Below are positions 43,774 to 52,319 of a stretch of DNA of 64,000 bases, piece after piece. Source of the stretch: Pseudorhodobacter wandonensis. Lineage in GTDB: Bacteria > Pseudomonadota > Alphaproteobacteria > Rhodobacterales > Rhodobacteraceae. The DNA is taken from the NCBI RefSeq assembly GCF_001202035.1, contig NZ_LGHT01000045.1:170117-234116 (forward strand), in the 5' to 3' direction. How positions within the stretch are numbered: the first letter of the stretch is position 1; each line of letters opens with the position of its first letter. Both the position numbers and the translations under genes were made by a program. Below the pieces are notes generated by a model. The model did not search any database. It saw nothing but the letters and a program-made list of their open reading frames with translations, and was not told where the DNA came from.

Positions 43774-44948
43774 GGCTTGTACTCCGCAGCATATGCCGCA
43801 ATCCGGCGGCAGGCTTCCTCAATCACTTCGTCGGGCTGGGTCAAACTCAGCCGCAGCCAGCTGCGCAACGCCACACCAAAAGACGCACCCGGCATCACCG
43901 CCACGCCTGCGTTTTCCAGCAGCGCCAAGGCGAATGCCTGCCCATCTTCCGCCACCGCGCCCACATCGACCAACGCAAACATCCCCGCATCGGGCAAGTG
44001 CACCCGCATCCCCGCCACGCCGTCCAACCGGTCGCGCACCAACTGCGCACGGCGGGCAAAGCGCTGCGCCATACCGGCAGACACGGGCGAGCCATCGGCA
44101 ATCGCCTGCGCCGTCATATCCGCGATAAAGGGTTGGTTGCCAAACAGCATGGTTTCCGACAGCGGCAGCAGGCGTTTGATAAATTCCTCGGGCCCCACGC
44201 ACCACCCCGAGCGAAAACCGGGGGCGGCATGGCTTTTGGAAATGCTCGACGCCACAATAACCCGCTCGGCCAGATCGGGCAGATCAAGCGGCGAGGCAAA
44301 GGTAACGCCCTCAAACACCAAATCCTCATACACCTCGTCACACAGGATCCACAGGTCATGCGCACGGGCCAAGGCGCCAATTTCGGCAAAGTCCTGTCGC
44401 GTCAGCACAGCCCCCGTTGGATTATGCGGCGAATTCAAAAAGATAACGCGGGTGGCGGGGGTGATACGGTCAGCAATATCTGCCGCCCGAATGCGAAAAC
44501 CCGCATTGGCCAGCAGTGGCACCGGCACCATTTTCGCGCCCGTCGCAGCGACCAACCCTTCATAGGTCGCGTACATCGGGTCGCCAACCAGCACCTCATC
44601 CCCCGGCCCAAGCAGGCCCATCAATACCGCGTAAAGCGTGGTCTGCGTGCCGGGAAAGCACATGATCTGACTGGGCGAAATCTCGCGCCCGCGCCGCGCG
44701 GTGTAGCGCGCCGCCAAGGCCCGCAACAACCCGGGTTCGCCCTGACCGTTGGAATAGCCGGTGCGCCCCGCCAGCATGGATTTCGCGGCAATCGCCATCA
44801 GTTCGGGCGGGGTCGCGACATCCGGCTCGCCGATGGTCAGCTCGATCACCTCTTGCCCGGCGGCCTTTAGCGCCCGCGCCCGCGCATGCACCGCCCATTT
44901 CGCCCCGCCAAGCCCTGCCAGACGTTCGGTCACTGCTGCATATCGCAT
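43770..44948 (-). CDS. PLP-dependent aminotransferase, arginine:pyruvate transaminase-like (AruH)
   Basis: A 392-residue class I/II aminotransferase. Core motifs: VIELTIGEPDVATPPEL, TGYSNGQGEPGLLRALAARY, FLNSPHNPTGAVLTRQDFAEI, DLWILCDEVYEDLVFEG and the lysine region VIVASSISKSHAAPGFRSGWCVGP (PLP-binding Lys in SISKSH). The ATG at 44948 is right; longer frames overlap the tetR gene. Its stop overlaps the next start by four bases (ATGA type), so it and the AruI-like decarboxylase are coupled. The substrate is inferred from this pairing and the divergent arginine-type importer. Confidence 0.82.
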   Translation of the reverse strand: MRYAAVTERLAGLGGAKWAVHARARALKAAGQEVIELTIGEPDVATPPELMAIAAKSMLAGRTGYSNGQGEPGLLRALAARYTARRGREISPSQIMCFPGTQTTLYAVLMGLLGPGDEVLVGDPMYATYEGLVAATGAKMVPVPLLANAGFRIRAADIADRITPATRVIFLNSPHNPTGAVLTRQDFAEIGALARAHDLWILCDEVYEDLVFEGVTFASPLDLPDLAERVIVASSISKSHAAPGFRSGWCVGPEEFIKRLLPLSETMLFGNQPFIADMTAQAIADGSPVSAGMAQRFARRAQLVRDRLDGVAGMRVHLPDAGMFALVDVGAVAEDGQAFALALLENAGVAVMPGASFGVALRSWLRLSLTQPDEVIEEACRRIAAYAAEYKP

Positions 44949-44949
44949 A

Positions 44950-45633
44950 TTACTTATCCTTTTCCGGCATCTGTGCCGCCAAATCCAAACCCAAAATCGC
45001 GCCCACGGCTTGCAGGCCAATCTGTTCCAACTCTCCCACCGCAAAGGCATGGGGCAGGGCCGAGCCTTCCAGCCATAGCCCGTCAATCACCGCGTTGCAG
45101 GCAATCGCATCGGCCCGCAAACGCGCCCCCACAACCGCGCGCGGCAATTCGGCAATCAAGCCTTGCAGCAGATCGCGATAGTGCAAATAGCCCGCCTCAT
45201 GCGCCGCCCGCATTTCTTCGTCTTGCCGCATCTGGTGCAGGAAACCCGCCCATAACCCCATCGCGCGGCCGTCAACCACCGGCGCGCGCAGGCTGGCTGC
45301 AACAAACAGCGCCAAACGCGCTTCGGGCCGGTCGGGGGCGGTGGCCAGCACCGCAAGGCTGGCTTCGGTCATTCCGTCCATCACTTGGGCATAGGCGGCC
45401 CGCATCAATGCCTCTTTGGTGGAAAAATAGTGCCGTATCAGCCCCGGCGTTACACCTGCCTGCTCGGCAATCGCCCGTACCGTGGCTTTGGCAGGCCCGC
45501 CATCGGCAACAAGGTCTATCGCCGCGTCAATCAGGGCGCTGCGGCGCGCGTCCTCATTCTGGCGGCTGAATTTGCGGCGATCTCCGGTCACAGGGCTACT
45601 TTCTGGGCAGGGCATATAATTATACGCTTGCAT
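44950..45633 (-). CDS. TetR-family transcriptional regulator
   Basis: About 227 residues. The helix-turn-helix reads ALIDAAIDLVADGGPAKATVRAIAEQAGVTPGLIRHYFSTKEALMRAAYAQVMDG (about 33-87), followed by a BetI-like ligand domain. It is the first gene of a minus-strand unit with the aminotransferase (one base apart) and the AruI-like decarboxylase. A 22-bp inverted repeat at its 5' end is probably its operator; it also faces the divergent importer genes. An ATG six codons later (45615) would start translation just beyond the repeat and is a reasonable alternative. Confidence 0.88.
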   Translation of the reverse strand: MQAYNYMPCPESSPVTGDRRKFSRQNEDARRSALIDAAIDLVADGGPAKATVRAIAEQAGVTPGLIRHYFSTKEALMRAAYAQVMDGMTEASLAVLATAPDRPEARLALFVAASLRAPVVDGRAMGLWAGFLHQMRQDEEMRAAHEAGYLHYRDLLQGLIAELPRAVVGARLRADAIACNAVIDGLWLEGSALPHAFAVGELEQIGLQAVGAILGLDLAAQMPEKDK

Positions 45634-45638
45634 AATTA
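45617..45638. promoter_or_regulatory. Inverted-repeat operator candidate between tetR and the ABC importer
   Basis: A perfect 7-bp inverted repeat, TAATTAT-N8-ATAATTA, sits in the 48-bp space between the divergent tetR and ABC ATPase starts. Its size and symmetry fit a TetR dimer site. It would let one regulator control both catabolism and uptake genes. Confidence 0.6.
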
Positions 45639-45681
45639 CCCGATGGCGGTCTTACTGCAATGAAGAAATGATGATGGCGCG

Positions 45682-46470
45682 ATGATTACTCAAGCAAACC
45701 AGACGCAAGCCGATACCCGCCCCGAGGCAATCCATATTGAGGGGCTGCATAAATCCTTTGGCAATCTTGAGGTGCTGAAGGGCGTCAACCTGACCGCGCG
45801 CCAAGGCGATGTGGTTGCGATCATCGGCGGTTCGGGGTCTGGCAAATCGACGATGCTGCGCTGTATCAACTTTCTTGAAACCCCCACCTCCGGCCGTATC
45901 GTGATTGGCGGCGAAGAGGTGGCGCTGCGTCCTGACGGCCAACCCGCGAACCGCAAACAAATAGAACATCTACGCCAAAGCCTTGGCATGGTTTTCCAAC
46001 AGTTCAACCTGTGGAGCCATAAAACCGTGCTGGAAAACCTTATCGAGGTGCCTGTCCACGTTCTTGGCACCCCCAAAGCGCAGGCCATTGCGCGCGCCCA
46101 AACCCTGCTAGCGCGTGTGGGATTGTCGGAAAAGGCCGATGTTTACCCCGCGTTCATGTCGGGCGGCCAGCAGCAACGCGCCGCCATCGCCCGTGCGCTG
46201 GCGATCGAGCCGCGCGCCATGCTGTTTGACGAACCTACCTCGGCGCTTGACCCCGAGCTGGTGGGCGAGGTGCTGGGCGTAATCCGCGATCTGGCTGCCG
46301 AAGGGCGCACGATGATTCTGGTGACGCATGAAATGAAATTCGCACGCGAAGTCGCCAGCCACGTCATCTATCTGCACAACGGCGTGATTGAAGAGGAGGG
46401 CCCACCCGAAACCCTGTTCGGCAACCCGCAATCCGAACGGCTGAAACAGTTTCTACAAACCGTCGGATAA
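45682..46470 (+). CDS. Basic amino-acid ABC transporter ATPase (HisP/ArtP-like)
   Basis: A 262-residue ATPase of the polar amino-acid uptake family. Walker A: IIGGSGSGKSTMLRCINFLE (about 48-67), including GSGSGKST. The Q-loop GMVFQQFNLWSHKTVLENLIEVPVHV is typical of HisP/GlnQ. The signature SGGQQQRAAIARALAIEPRAMLFDEPTSALDPELVGEVLGVI (about 154-196) with Walker B follows, then ILVTHEMKFAREVA. Next in order come a solute-binding protein and two permeases, so a full importer is encoded. Confidence 0.94.
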   Translation: MITQANQTQADTRPEAIHIEGLHKSFGNLEVLKGVNLTARQGDVVAIIGGSGSGKSTMLRCINFLETPTSGRIVIGGEEVALRPDGQPANRKQIEHLRQSLGMVFQQFNLWSHKTVLENLIEVPVHVLGTPKAQAIARAQTLLARVGLSEKADVYPAFMSGGQQQRAAIARALAIEPRAMLFDEPTSALDPELVGEVLGVIRDLAAEGRTMILVTHEMKFAREVASHVIYLHNGVIEEEGPPETLFGNPQSERLKQFLQTVG

Positions 46471-46534
46471 CAACCATCCGGCATAACAATACCGGATAAA
46501 ATCCGGAGAAAATACCAACAAGGAGATGAAAAAT

Positions 46535-47296
46535 ATGAAAAACCTTATGCTTACGACGATTGCCGTCCTGTCACTTGGCACAGCCGCTATGGCCGAAACC
46601 ATCAAGGTCGGCATTGCGTCGGAACCCTATCCGCCCTTTGCCTCCCCTGACGCCGCCGGTAACTGGGTCGGCTGGGAGGTTGATATGATCGGCGCTGTTT
46701 GCAAGGCCGCCGAGCTGGACTGCGTAATTACGCCAGTCGCTTGGGATGGCATCATCCCGTCGCTGACCTCGGGCCAGATTGATGCAATCATGGCGTCGAT
46801 GTCGATCACGGCTGACCGTATGCAGACGATTGATTTCTCGGATAAATACTACAACACGCCAACCGTTGTCATGACGGCCAAAGGCTCGGGCATCGCGCCC
46901 ACTGACGAAGGGCTAAAGGGCAAGATCCTTGGCGTTCAGGTTTCAACCGTGCATCAGGATTATGCCCAAACCCATTTCAAGGATGCAGAAATCAAACTGT
47001 ATCAAACACAGGATGAAGCGAACCAAGACCTCGTGGCCGGCCGCATTGACGCGACCCAGGCCGACAGCATCGCGCTGGATGCGTTCTTGAAAACCGACGC
47101 GGGCGCCTGCTGTGAAATCGTTGGCGCGGTTGCGGATGACAAAGATATCCTCGGGCTTGGTGTGGGCGTGGGGCTGCGCAAAGGCGATGATGCCTTGAAA
47201 GCAAAATTCAACGCAGCCATCGCAAAGATCGTCGCAGACGGCACCTATGAAAAAGTGTCCGCGCCCTATTTCGCTTCGTCGATCTACGGCGGTTAA
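46535..47296 (+). CDS. ABC transporter substrate-binding protein, lysine/arginine/ornithine type
   Basis: About 253 residues with a signal peptide ending TAAMA-E. The mature N-terminus KVGIASEPYPPFASPDAAGNWVGWEVDMIGAVCKAAELDCVITPVAWDGIIPSLTSGQIDAIMASMSITADRMQTIDFSDKYY matches the LAO/HisJ group, including the CKAAELDC disulfide pair characteristic of basic amino-acid binders. The start at 46535 has AAGGAG nine bases before it; the upstream in-frame ATG overlaps that site. Arginine or ornithine uptake is consistent with the linked transaminase genes. Confidence 0.93.
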   Translation: MKNLMLTTIAVLSLGTAAMAETIKVGIASEPYPPFASPDAAGNWVGWEVDMIGAVCKAAELDCVITPVAWDGIIPSLTSGQIDAIMASMSITADRMQTIDFSDKYYNTPTVVMTAKGSGIAPTDEGLKGKILGVQVSTVHQDYAQTHFKDAEIKLYQTQDEANQDLVAGRIDATQADSIALDAFLKTDAGACCEIVGAVADDKDILGLGVGVGLRKGDDALKAKFNAAIAKIVADGTYEKVSAPYFASSIYGG

Positions 47297-47299
47297 ACC

Positions 47300-48043
47300 A
47301 TGATGGAAACGCTGCTTGATGCGTTTCCAACCCTGGCCCTGCTGGCATGGGAGCCGCCGGGCTGGGGTGCGAACCTGATGCGTGGTCTGGGAAATTCGCT
47401 CCAGATCGCGCTCGGGGCCTATGCGCTTGGGCTGCTGATCGGCACCTTTGGGGCGTTTGGCAAATTGCACGGCGGGCCGGTGACCCGTGATCTGCTGGCG
47501 ATTTACACTACCGTTGTCCGTGCCGTGCCGGAACTGGTGCTGATTCTGATTCTCTATTTCGCGGTGACCGACCTTGTGAACCAAGGCATGGTGGCGATGG
47601 GCTATGCGCGGGTGCAGGTTTCGGGTGTGGCGGCAGGGATTGCGGTTCTCGGGGTGGTGCAAGGCGCCTATTCGGTCGAGGTGATCCGCGGTGCGATCAT
47701 GGCCGTGCCTGCCGGCCAGCTAGAGGCCGCAAAGGCGATGGGTATGCCACCTTTGAAAACCGCGTGGCGCATCACTTTGCCCCTGATGCTGTCAAACGCC
47801 ATTCCGGGATTGGCCAATCTGTGGCTGATTGCAACCAAAGATACGGCGCTTCTGGCTATCGTCGGCTTTGCCGAGCTGACCTTGCAAACACGGCAGGCGG
47901 CGTCTTCGACCAAAGCGTTTCTGACGTTTTTCCTCGCGGCCGGGATTTTGTATTTGCTGGTGACGCTGTTGTCGGGCGTGATTTTTGGCCGGATTGAAAA
48001 ATGGGCCCGCCGTGGCCAGCGCAACCACGGGGCAGGGCAATGA
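47300..48043 (+). CDS. Basic amino-acid ABC transporter permease (HisQ/ArtQ-like)
   Basis: A 247-residue permease with about five helices. VVRAVPELVLILILYFAV and EVIRGAIMAVPAGQLEAAKAMGMPPLKTAWRITLPLMLSNAIPGLANLWLIATKDTALL carry the EAA loop (about residues 135-160), which docks on the ATPase. The stop overlaps the start of the second permease as ATGA. Together they form the heterodimeric channel of a HisQMP-type importer. Confidence 0.94.
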   Translation: MMETLLDAFPTLALLAWEPPGWGANLMRGLGNSLQIALGAYALGLLIGTFGAFGKLHGGPVTRDLLAIYTTVVRAVPELVLILILYFAVTDLVNQGMVAMGYARVQVSGVAAGIAVLGVVQGAYSVEVIRGAIMAVPAGQLEAAKAMGMPPLKTAWRITLPLMLSNAIPGLANLWLIATKDTALLAIVGFAELTLQTRQAASSTKAFLTFFLAAGILYLLVTLLSGVIFGRIEKWARRGQRNHGAGQ

Positions 48044-48825
48044 GCCAGAGCGATACGCCCAAGTTCTGGCAAACCCACCGTATCGTACTCGCGATGTTCG
48101 GGGCGGCGATTGTGGTGCTGTGCGTGCTGTTTTTGCGCTGGGACTGGTTGCCCAAATATTTGCCGCTGATCGGCGAAGGCATCTGGCGCACGCTTTGGCT
48201 GTTGGCTGTGACCTCGGTGCTGGGGTTTTTGCTGGCGATTCCACTGGGATTGGCGCAGGCGGCTGGCCCGTGGTACCTTGCCGGCCCGGCCCGCGTCTTT
48301 TGTACGGTTATTCGCGGCACGCCGCTGCTGCTGCAGCTTTGGCTGTTGTATTATGGGCTTGGATCGCTGTTCCCGCAATTCCCTGCCATTCGCCAGTCCG
48401 AGCTCTGGCCCTATTTGCGCCAAGCCTGGCCCTATGCCGTGTTCGCGCTGACCATCAGTTTTGCCGGATATGAAGGCGAGGTGATGCGCGGTGCGTTCAA
48501 AGGGGTGGCCGGTGGGCAGCTAGAGGCCGCGCGCGCTATGGGTATGCCGCGTTTGACCATCCTGCGCCGGATCTGGCTGCCACTGGCCATTCAGCGGGCA
48601 TTACCGACCTTGGGCGGTGAAACCGTGTTGCAGCTAAAGGCCACGCCGCTGGTGGCGACAATCACCGTTGTTGATATCTATGCCGTAGCAAGCCGCGTGC
48701 GGCAGGATACGTTTATCGTGTATGAGCCATTGTTGTTGCTGGCAGTGGTTTATATGGTCATCACGGGGCTTATTGTTTTGGCCTTTCGCTGGTTTGAAAA
48801 CCGTGTTCCATCGCGGGTGGCGTAA
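48040..48825 (+). CDS. Basic amino-acid ABC transporter permease (HisM/ArtM-like)
   Basis: A 261-residue permease paralogous to the preceding one. It is somewhat longer at the N-terminus. VFCTVIRGTPLLLQLWLLYYGLGSLFPQFPAIR and YEGEVMRGAFKGVAGGQLEAARAMGMPRLTILRRIWLPLAIQRALPTLGGETVLQLKATPLV contain the EAA motif. The ATG at 48040 overlaps the HisQ-like stop; a further upstream start in the open frame is not needed. It is the last gene of the importer and is followed by the GC-hairpin repeat element. Confidence 0.94.
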   Translation: MSQSDTPKFWQTHRIVLAMFGAAIVVLCVLFLRWDWLPKYLPLIGEGIWRTLWLLAVTSVLGFLLAIPLGLAQAAGPWYLAGPARVFCTVIRGTPLLLQLWLLYYGLGSLFPQFPAIRQSELWPYLRQAWPYAVFALTISFAGYEGEVMRGAFKGVAGGQLEAARAMGMPRLTILRRIWLPLAIQRALPTLGGETVLQLKATPLVATITVVDIYAVASRVRQDTFIVYEPLLLLAVVYMVITGLIVLAFRWFENRVPSRVA

Positions 48826-48865
48826 TGCAGCGGAGCGCGCAGGCGCGCAAGCCATTTATATTGCC

Positions 48866-48954
48866 CTGCGGGCGTTGGGGGCGCTGCCCCCAAGCGAGTT
48901 TGGCCAAAAGCCAAACTCTGCCCCCGGGATATTTTGACCAAAGAGAATGAAGGG
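48866..48954 (+). repeat. GGATATTT 3'-end element, copy 6
   Basis: Two hairpins (GGGGGCGCTGCCCCC; GAGTTTGGC...GCCAAACTC) lead into CCCCCGGGATATTTTGACCA followed by AAGAGAATGAAGGG. It follows the last permease gene in sense orientation and ends right at the stop of the minus-strand DUF6455-type gene. Confidence 0.7.
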
Positions 48955-49215
48955 TCAGCTGTTAGAGCAGAGTGTTTTGCCTAGAAAGGTCAGAAGGCGG
49001 CAATTTACGCAAAAGCTTGGGGGTGCGGCGATTGTCTCGGGCTGCTCGGAAACAAAGCTCTCACACCGGGCAGGTGCGGCGCAGCTTTCGCAATTTCGGG
49101 CCATATTGGCAGCAATATCGTCGGGAAGTTTGCCATCGCGGATAAATTGATCCAGCGGCAGGCCCAACTTGCGCGTCAGTTTATGCAGCAGCAAATCGGA
49201 ATTTTCGAACCCCAT
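48955..49215 (-). CDS. DUF6455-type small cysteine-rich protein
   Basis: An 86-residue protein. LGLPLDQFIRDGKLPDDIAANMARNCESCAAPARCESFV and the C-terminal SFCVNCRLLTFLGKTLCSN match the short DUF6455 proteins of Rhodobacteraceae. The cysteine pairs (CESC, CVNC) suggest zinc or other metal binding. The ATG at 49215 is preferred to the TTG two codons upstream. It has no functional link to its neighbours that I can see; the CDF-family transporter gene 88 bases upstream is on the same strand. Confidence 0.72.
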   Translation of the reverse strand: MGFENSDLLLHKLTRKLGLPLDQFIRDGKLPDDIAANMARNCESCAAPARCESFVSEQPETIAAPPSFCVNCRLLTFLGKTLCSNS

Positions 49216-49302
49216 CTTCAACCCCGTTGTTTTGGACTTTGATGAAGTGTTGCATCTCCGGGTTAAAGCTATGTTAAGACACGCAGGATTTCTGTGTATG
49301 CT

Positions 49303-50184
49303 TCAAAGCCTGGCGACATCTTTGTGAATGATCACATCGGTTTGTGGATAGGCGAGCAGGATCGTGCGGCGCAGGCCCGCGCCGATATCATGCGCCTCGC
49401 GCAGCGTCAGATCGCCGTCCAGTTCGATATGCAAATGCACGAAAACCTTGCTGCCGGCCATACGGGTTTTCAGGTCATGGAAGCCATGGACCCCTGGCCA
49501 TTCGCGGGCCAGCGTGGCGATGCCTTCGATCAAGGCAGGGTCTGCTGCGCGGTCCATCAGTGCATCCCACGCGCCTTTGCCGATTTTCAGCGCGCCAATT
49601 GCCAGCATCCCTGCGGCGGCCAGCGCCATGATGCTGTCAATCTGGATCAAGCCAAAGCGGCTAGAGGCCCAAAGCGAGGCAATCGCGCCGAGGTTGGGCA
49701 AAAGGTCGCCCAGATAATGCAGCCGGTCGGCCTTGACCACCTTGTTGCCGGTTAGCCGTGCCACGCGGGTTTGCCAGACGATCAGTGCCAGCGTCAGCAA
49801 AATCGACAGTACCATTGCCAGAATGCCCACGCCTTCGGCCATCAGCCGTTCGGGCCGTGCCGTGATCAAGCGCGATACGGCAGCCCATGTGATAACCCCT
49901 GCCGAGATCAGGATGAACAGCGATTGCCCCAAGGCGGCAAGGTCTTCGGCTGAATTATGACCGAAGACATGGTCTTCATCCGGCGGGCGCGCGGCATAGA
50001 AAATGGCGGCCATTGCGCCAAGGCTGACCATCAGGTCCATTGCGCTATCGGCCAATGACGCCGCCACGGACAGCGCACCGGTTTCCCCCAGCGCCCAGAG
50101 TTTCAGCGCAACCAAAAGCCCCGCGACCAGCACCGATGCGAGGCCCGCCGACAGGTTTAGGCGTGTTGGGTTTTGCGCGGGCAT
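49303..50184 (-). CDS. Cation diffusion facilitator (FieF-like) metal efflux transporter
   Basis: A 293-residue CDF-family antiporter with six helices and a C-terminal metal-binding domain. The first metal site is LADSAMDLMVSL (DxxxD in helix 2) and the matching site in helix 5 is HYLGDLLPNLGA (HxxxD). DEDHVFGHNSAEDLAAL lies between. The cytoplasmic domain VHGFHDLKTRMAGSKVFVHLHIELDGDLTLREAHDI is typical. The DxxxD/HxxxD pair favours iron/zinc-type FieF substrates over manganese. Exports divalent metal in exchange for protons at the inner membrane. Confidence 0.92.
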   Translation of the reverse strand: MPAQNPTRLNLSAGLASVLVAGLLVALKLWALGETGALSVAASLADSAMDLMVSLGAMAAIFYAARPPDEDHVFGHNSAEDLAALGQSLFILISAGVITWAAVSRLITARPERLMAEGVGILAMVLSILLTLALIVWQTRVARLTGNKVVKADRLHYLGDLLPNLGAIASLWASSRFGLIQIDSIMALAAAGMLAIGALKIGKGAWDALMDRAADPALIEGIATLAREWPGVHGFHDLKTRMAGSKVFVHLHIELDGDLTLREAHDIGAGLRRTILLAYPQTDVIIHKDVARL

Positions 50185-50226
50185 CCTATGCCTTTCCCGG
50201 CCAATGCCGAAGGGTGAGCGGGGCGA

Positions 50227-50763
50227 TTATTCGAAACTCTCCTCGGGGTCTACCCCCCAAAAGTCGGTTTTCGGGGCCCAGCCTTTTTCGCCGTTGATGT
50301 TCAATCGGCACCAATCGGGTTTGCATTCCAAAACCCGCCCGATCACGCCCGCCTCGGCGCGCAACACCACGGGGGCATCGGGCAAGGGGACCGAGTGTAA
50401 ATCCAGCATGGCGGCAGTGACCAGAATGCTCCGCGTGCCAGATAGCAAGGAATAATGCACCCAGCCGCCGACGCCTTCGGCATCCTCGATCCGCCGCCAG
50501 TTTTCATATTCTGCCGTCACCCGCAGCGGCATACCCGCCCGGCTGAACACCCAATCGATACGATGCGTCAGGCCGGGCCCGCGCCGGGCATTGCCCTCGT
50601 TGGTCTTTAGCGACACATAGCGCGGCAGCGGCAGGTTGGTGACTGCCCCACGCGACAAATCATCCGTATCGTCGGCGGGCATGTCTTGCGCCGCCGCCAT
50701 CCCTGCCACTAAAGCAACCAGCCCCATTGCCATTGCTGCCGTTCTTGCCACCGATACCTGCAT
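50227..50763 (-). CDS. Secreted SH3-domain protein
   Basis: A 178-residue protein with a signal peptide (MQVSVARTAAMAMGLVALVAGMAAA). The mature part contains two bacterial SH3-like repeats: LPRYVSLKTNEGNARRGPGLTHRIDWVFSRAGMPLRVTAEYENWRRIEDAEGVGGWVHYSLLSGTRSILV and a shorter second unit near GVIGRVLECKPDWCRLNINGEKGWAPKTDFWGV. Periplasmic SH3 domains of this sort often bind cell-wall or partner peptides. It diverges from the D-glycerate dehydrogenase gene; a direct role is not known. Confidence 0.85.
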   Translation of the reverse strand: MQVSVARTAAMAMGLVALVAGMAAAQDMPADDTDDLSRGAVTNLPLPRYVSLKTNEGNARRGPGLTHRIDWVFSRAGMPLRVTAEYENWRRIEDAEGVGGWVHYSLLSGTRSILVTAAMLDLHSVPLPDAPVVLRAEAGVIGRVLECKPDWCRLNINGEKGWAPKTDFWGVDPEESFE

Positions 50764-50917
50764 TTACCTGTCCGCCCGTCATATTGCGATCACGGCATTC
50801 TGCCGCGACTAACCGTCTTTGTTGCCCATCCATCGCGTTCGGGGGCTTGTACCTCGCCCCGCTTACCGTCACTTTGCCATTAATGAGGAAGATTTGAAAG
50901 TGAATCGGGGAGTTTTC

Positions 50918-51904
50918 ATGCCTGCACCACGCCTTAGTGTTGTTGTGACACGCCGCCTGCCGGAAACGGTTGAAACGCGCATGAAGGAGCTGTTCGATGT
51001 GCAGCTGCGCGATCCTGATACCCGCATGAGCCGCGAAGAGCTGGCCGCCGCCATGCGCGGGGCTGATGTTCTGGTGCCTTGTGTGACGGACCAGATCGAT
51101 GCGAACTTGCTGGCCCAAGCAGGTGATAAGCTGAAACTGATCGCCAATTACGGGGCAGGGATTGACCATATCGATGTGGCCACCGCCCGCCAGCGCGGTA
51201 TCCTTGTGTCGAACACGCCGGGTGTGGTTACAGATGATACTGCTGATATGACGCTGGCGCTGATCCTTGCCGTCACCCGTAAAATCCCCGAAGGGCTTGC
51301 CGAAATGCAGGCCGGCCGATGGCAGGGGTGGTCGCCGATGGCGCATCTTGGCGGGCGCATCGGCGGGCGGCGGCTTGGTATTCTGGGCATGGGCCGCATT
51401 GGTCAGGCGGTGGCGCGTCGCGCAGCGGCCTTTGGCATGCAGATCCACTATCACAACCGCAAACGCCTGCGCCCCGAAATCGAACAGGCGCTTGATGCGA
51501 CCTATTGGGAAAGCCTTGACCAGATGGTCAGCCGGATGGATGTGATCTCGATCAACTGCCCGCACACGCCTTCGACCTTTCATCTGATGAACGCGCGGCG
51601 GCTAAAGTTGCTTAAACCCACTGCGGTGATCGTGAACACCTCTCGCGGCGAGGTGATCGATGAAAACGCCCTGACACGAGGCTTGCGCGCAGGTGAAATC
51701 GCAGGTGCCGGCCTTGACGTGTTTGAACATGGGCATGAGGTAAACCCCCGCCTGCGCGAACTGCCAAATGTCGTGCTGTTGCCGCATATGGGGTCGGCCA
51801 CCGTCGAAGGCCGCGCCGAAATGGGCGAGAAAGTCATCATCAATATCAAGACCTTCGCCGATGGCCACCGCCCGCCAGATCAGGTTGTGCCAGGGATGCT
51901 GTAA
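50918..51904 (+). CDS. D-2-hydroxyacid dehydrogenase (D-glycerate dehydrogenase-like)
   Basis: A 328-residue NAD(P)-dependent dehydrogenase. The Rossmann motif is LGILGMGRIGQAVARRAAAFGMQIHYHNR (about 148-176). Catalytic residues: Arg in NTSRGEVIDENAL, Glu in AGLDVFEHG, and His in LLPHMGSATVEGRAEMG. It resembles GyaR/GhrB-type enzymes that reduce glyoxylate and hydroxypyruvate, which would fit the glycolate oxidase operon at 35.5 kb. The ATG at 50918 has a GGGGAG site; the longer frame is leader. Confidence 0.9.
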   Translation: MPAPRLSVVVTRRLPETVETRMKELFDVQLRDPDTRMSREELAAAMRGADVLVPCVTDQIDANLLAQAGDKLKLIANYGAGIDHIDVATARQRGILVSNTPGVVTDDTADMTLALILAVTRKIPEGLAEMQAGRWQGWSPMAHLGGRIGGRRLGILGMGRIGQAVARRAAAFGMQIHYHNRKRLRPEIEQALDATYWESLDQMVSRMDVISINCPHTPSTFHLMNARRLKLLKPTAVIVNTSRGEVIDENALTRGLRAGEIAGAGLDVFEHGHEVNPRLRELPNVVLLPHMGSATVEGRAEMGEKVIINIKTFADGHRPPDQVVPGML

Positions 51905-52018
51905 GGCCTTGCCTTGCGCCGTTGCGGCAGGTTTCGCAGCGGCACAAATCCGGATGAAGGCCAGATGAATGGTAGCGTTTTCCGCGATTGGTGCCCGTTC
52001 AAATTGGCCCTGAAAACC

Positions 52019-52046
52019 GAAAAGGCCCCCAAGAATGGAGGCCTTT
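52019..52046 (-). terminator. Terminator downstream of tRNA-Gly
   Basis: On the minus strand a stem AAAGGCC(T)CC / GG(G)GGCCTTTT with a 6-base loop ends in TTTT, about 26 bases after the tRNA 3' end. It should end the tRNA-Gly transcript. Confidence 0.8.
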
Positions 52047-52071
52047 ATCGCGGTTTTCGCATTTTACCAAA

Positions 52072-52146
52072 ATGGAGCGGGCGAGGCGATTCGAACGCCC
52101 GACCCTAACCTTGGCAAGGTTATGCTCTACCCCTGAGCTACGCCCG
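52072..52146 (-). tRNA. tRNA-Gly (anticodon GCC)
   Basis: A 75-base tRNA with a perfect 7-bp acceptor stem (GCGGGCG / CGCCCGC), discriminator T and an encoded CCA end. The D-loop GTAGCTCAGGGGTAGAGC, the anticodon arm CCTTGCCAAGG with GCC in the loop, and the T-arm GGGCGTTCGAATCGCC are all present. The gene stands alone with its own terminator downstream, in a 400-bp region between the dehydrogenase and the PhnA-like gene. Confidence 0.98.
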
Positions 52147-52319
52147 CACCGTTTTGGTGAAGCAGGATGTATAAACACCGCGCCGCCTCTGCAAGAGGGA
52201 AAATGCGGCTTTTCAATTTTTTTTGCTGTTTTTTGCACCACACGCCGCCTGGCCTGGGGGCCATTGCCAAAACCGCAGCCGCCGCCTATGCCATACCAAA
52301 GCGGATAGGAGCCGGTGCA

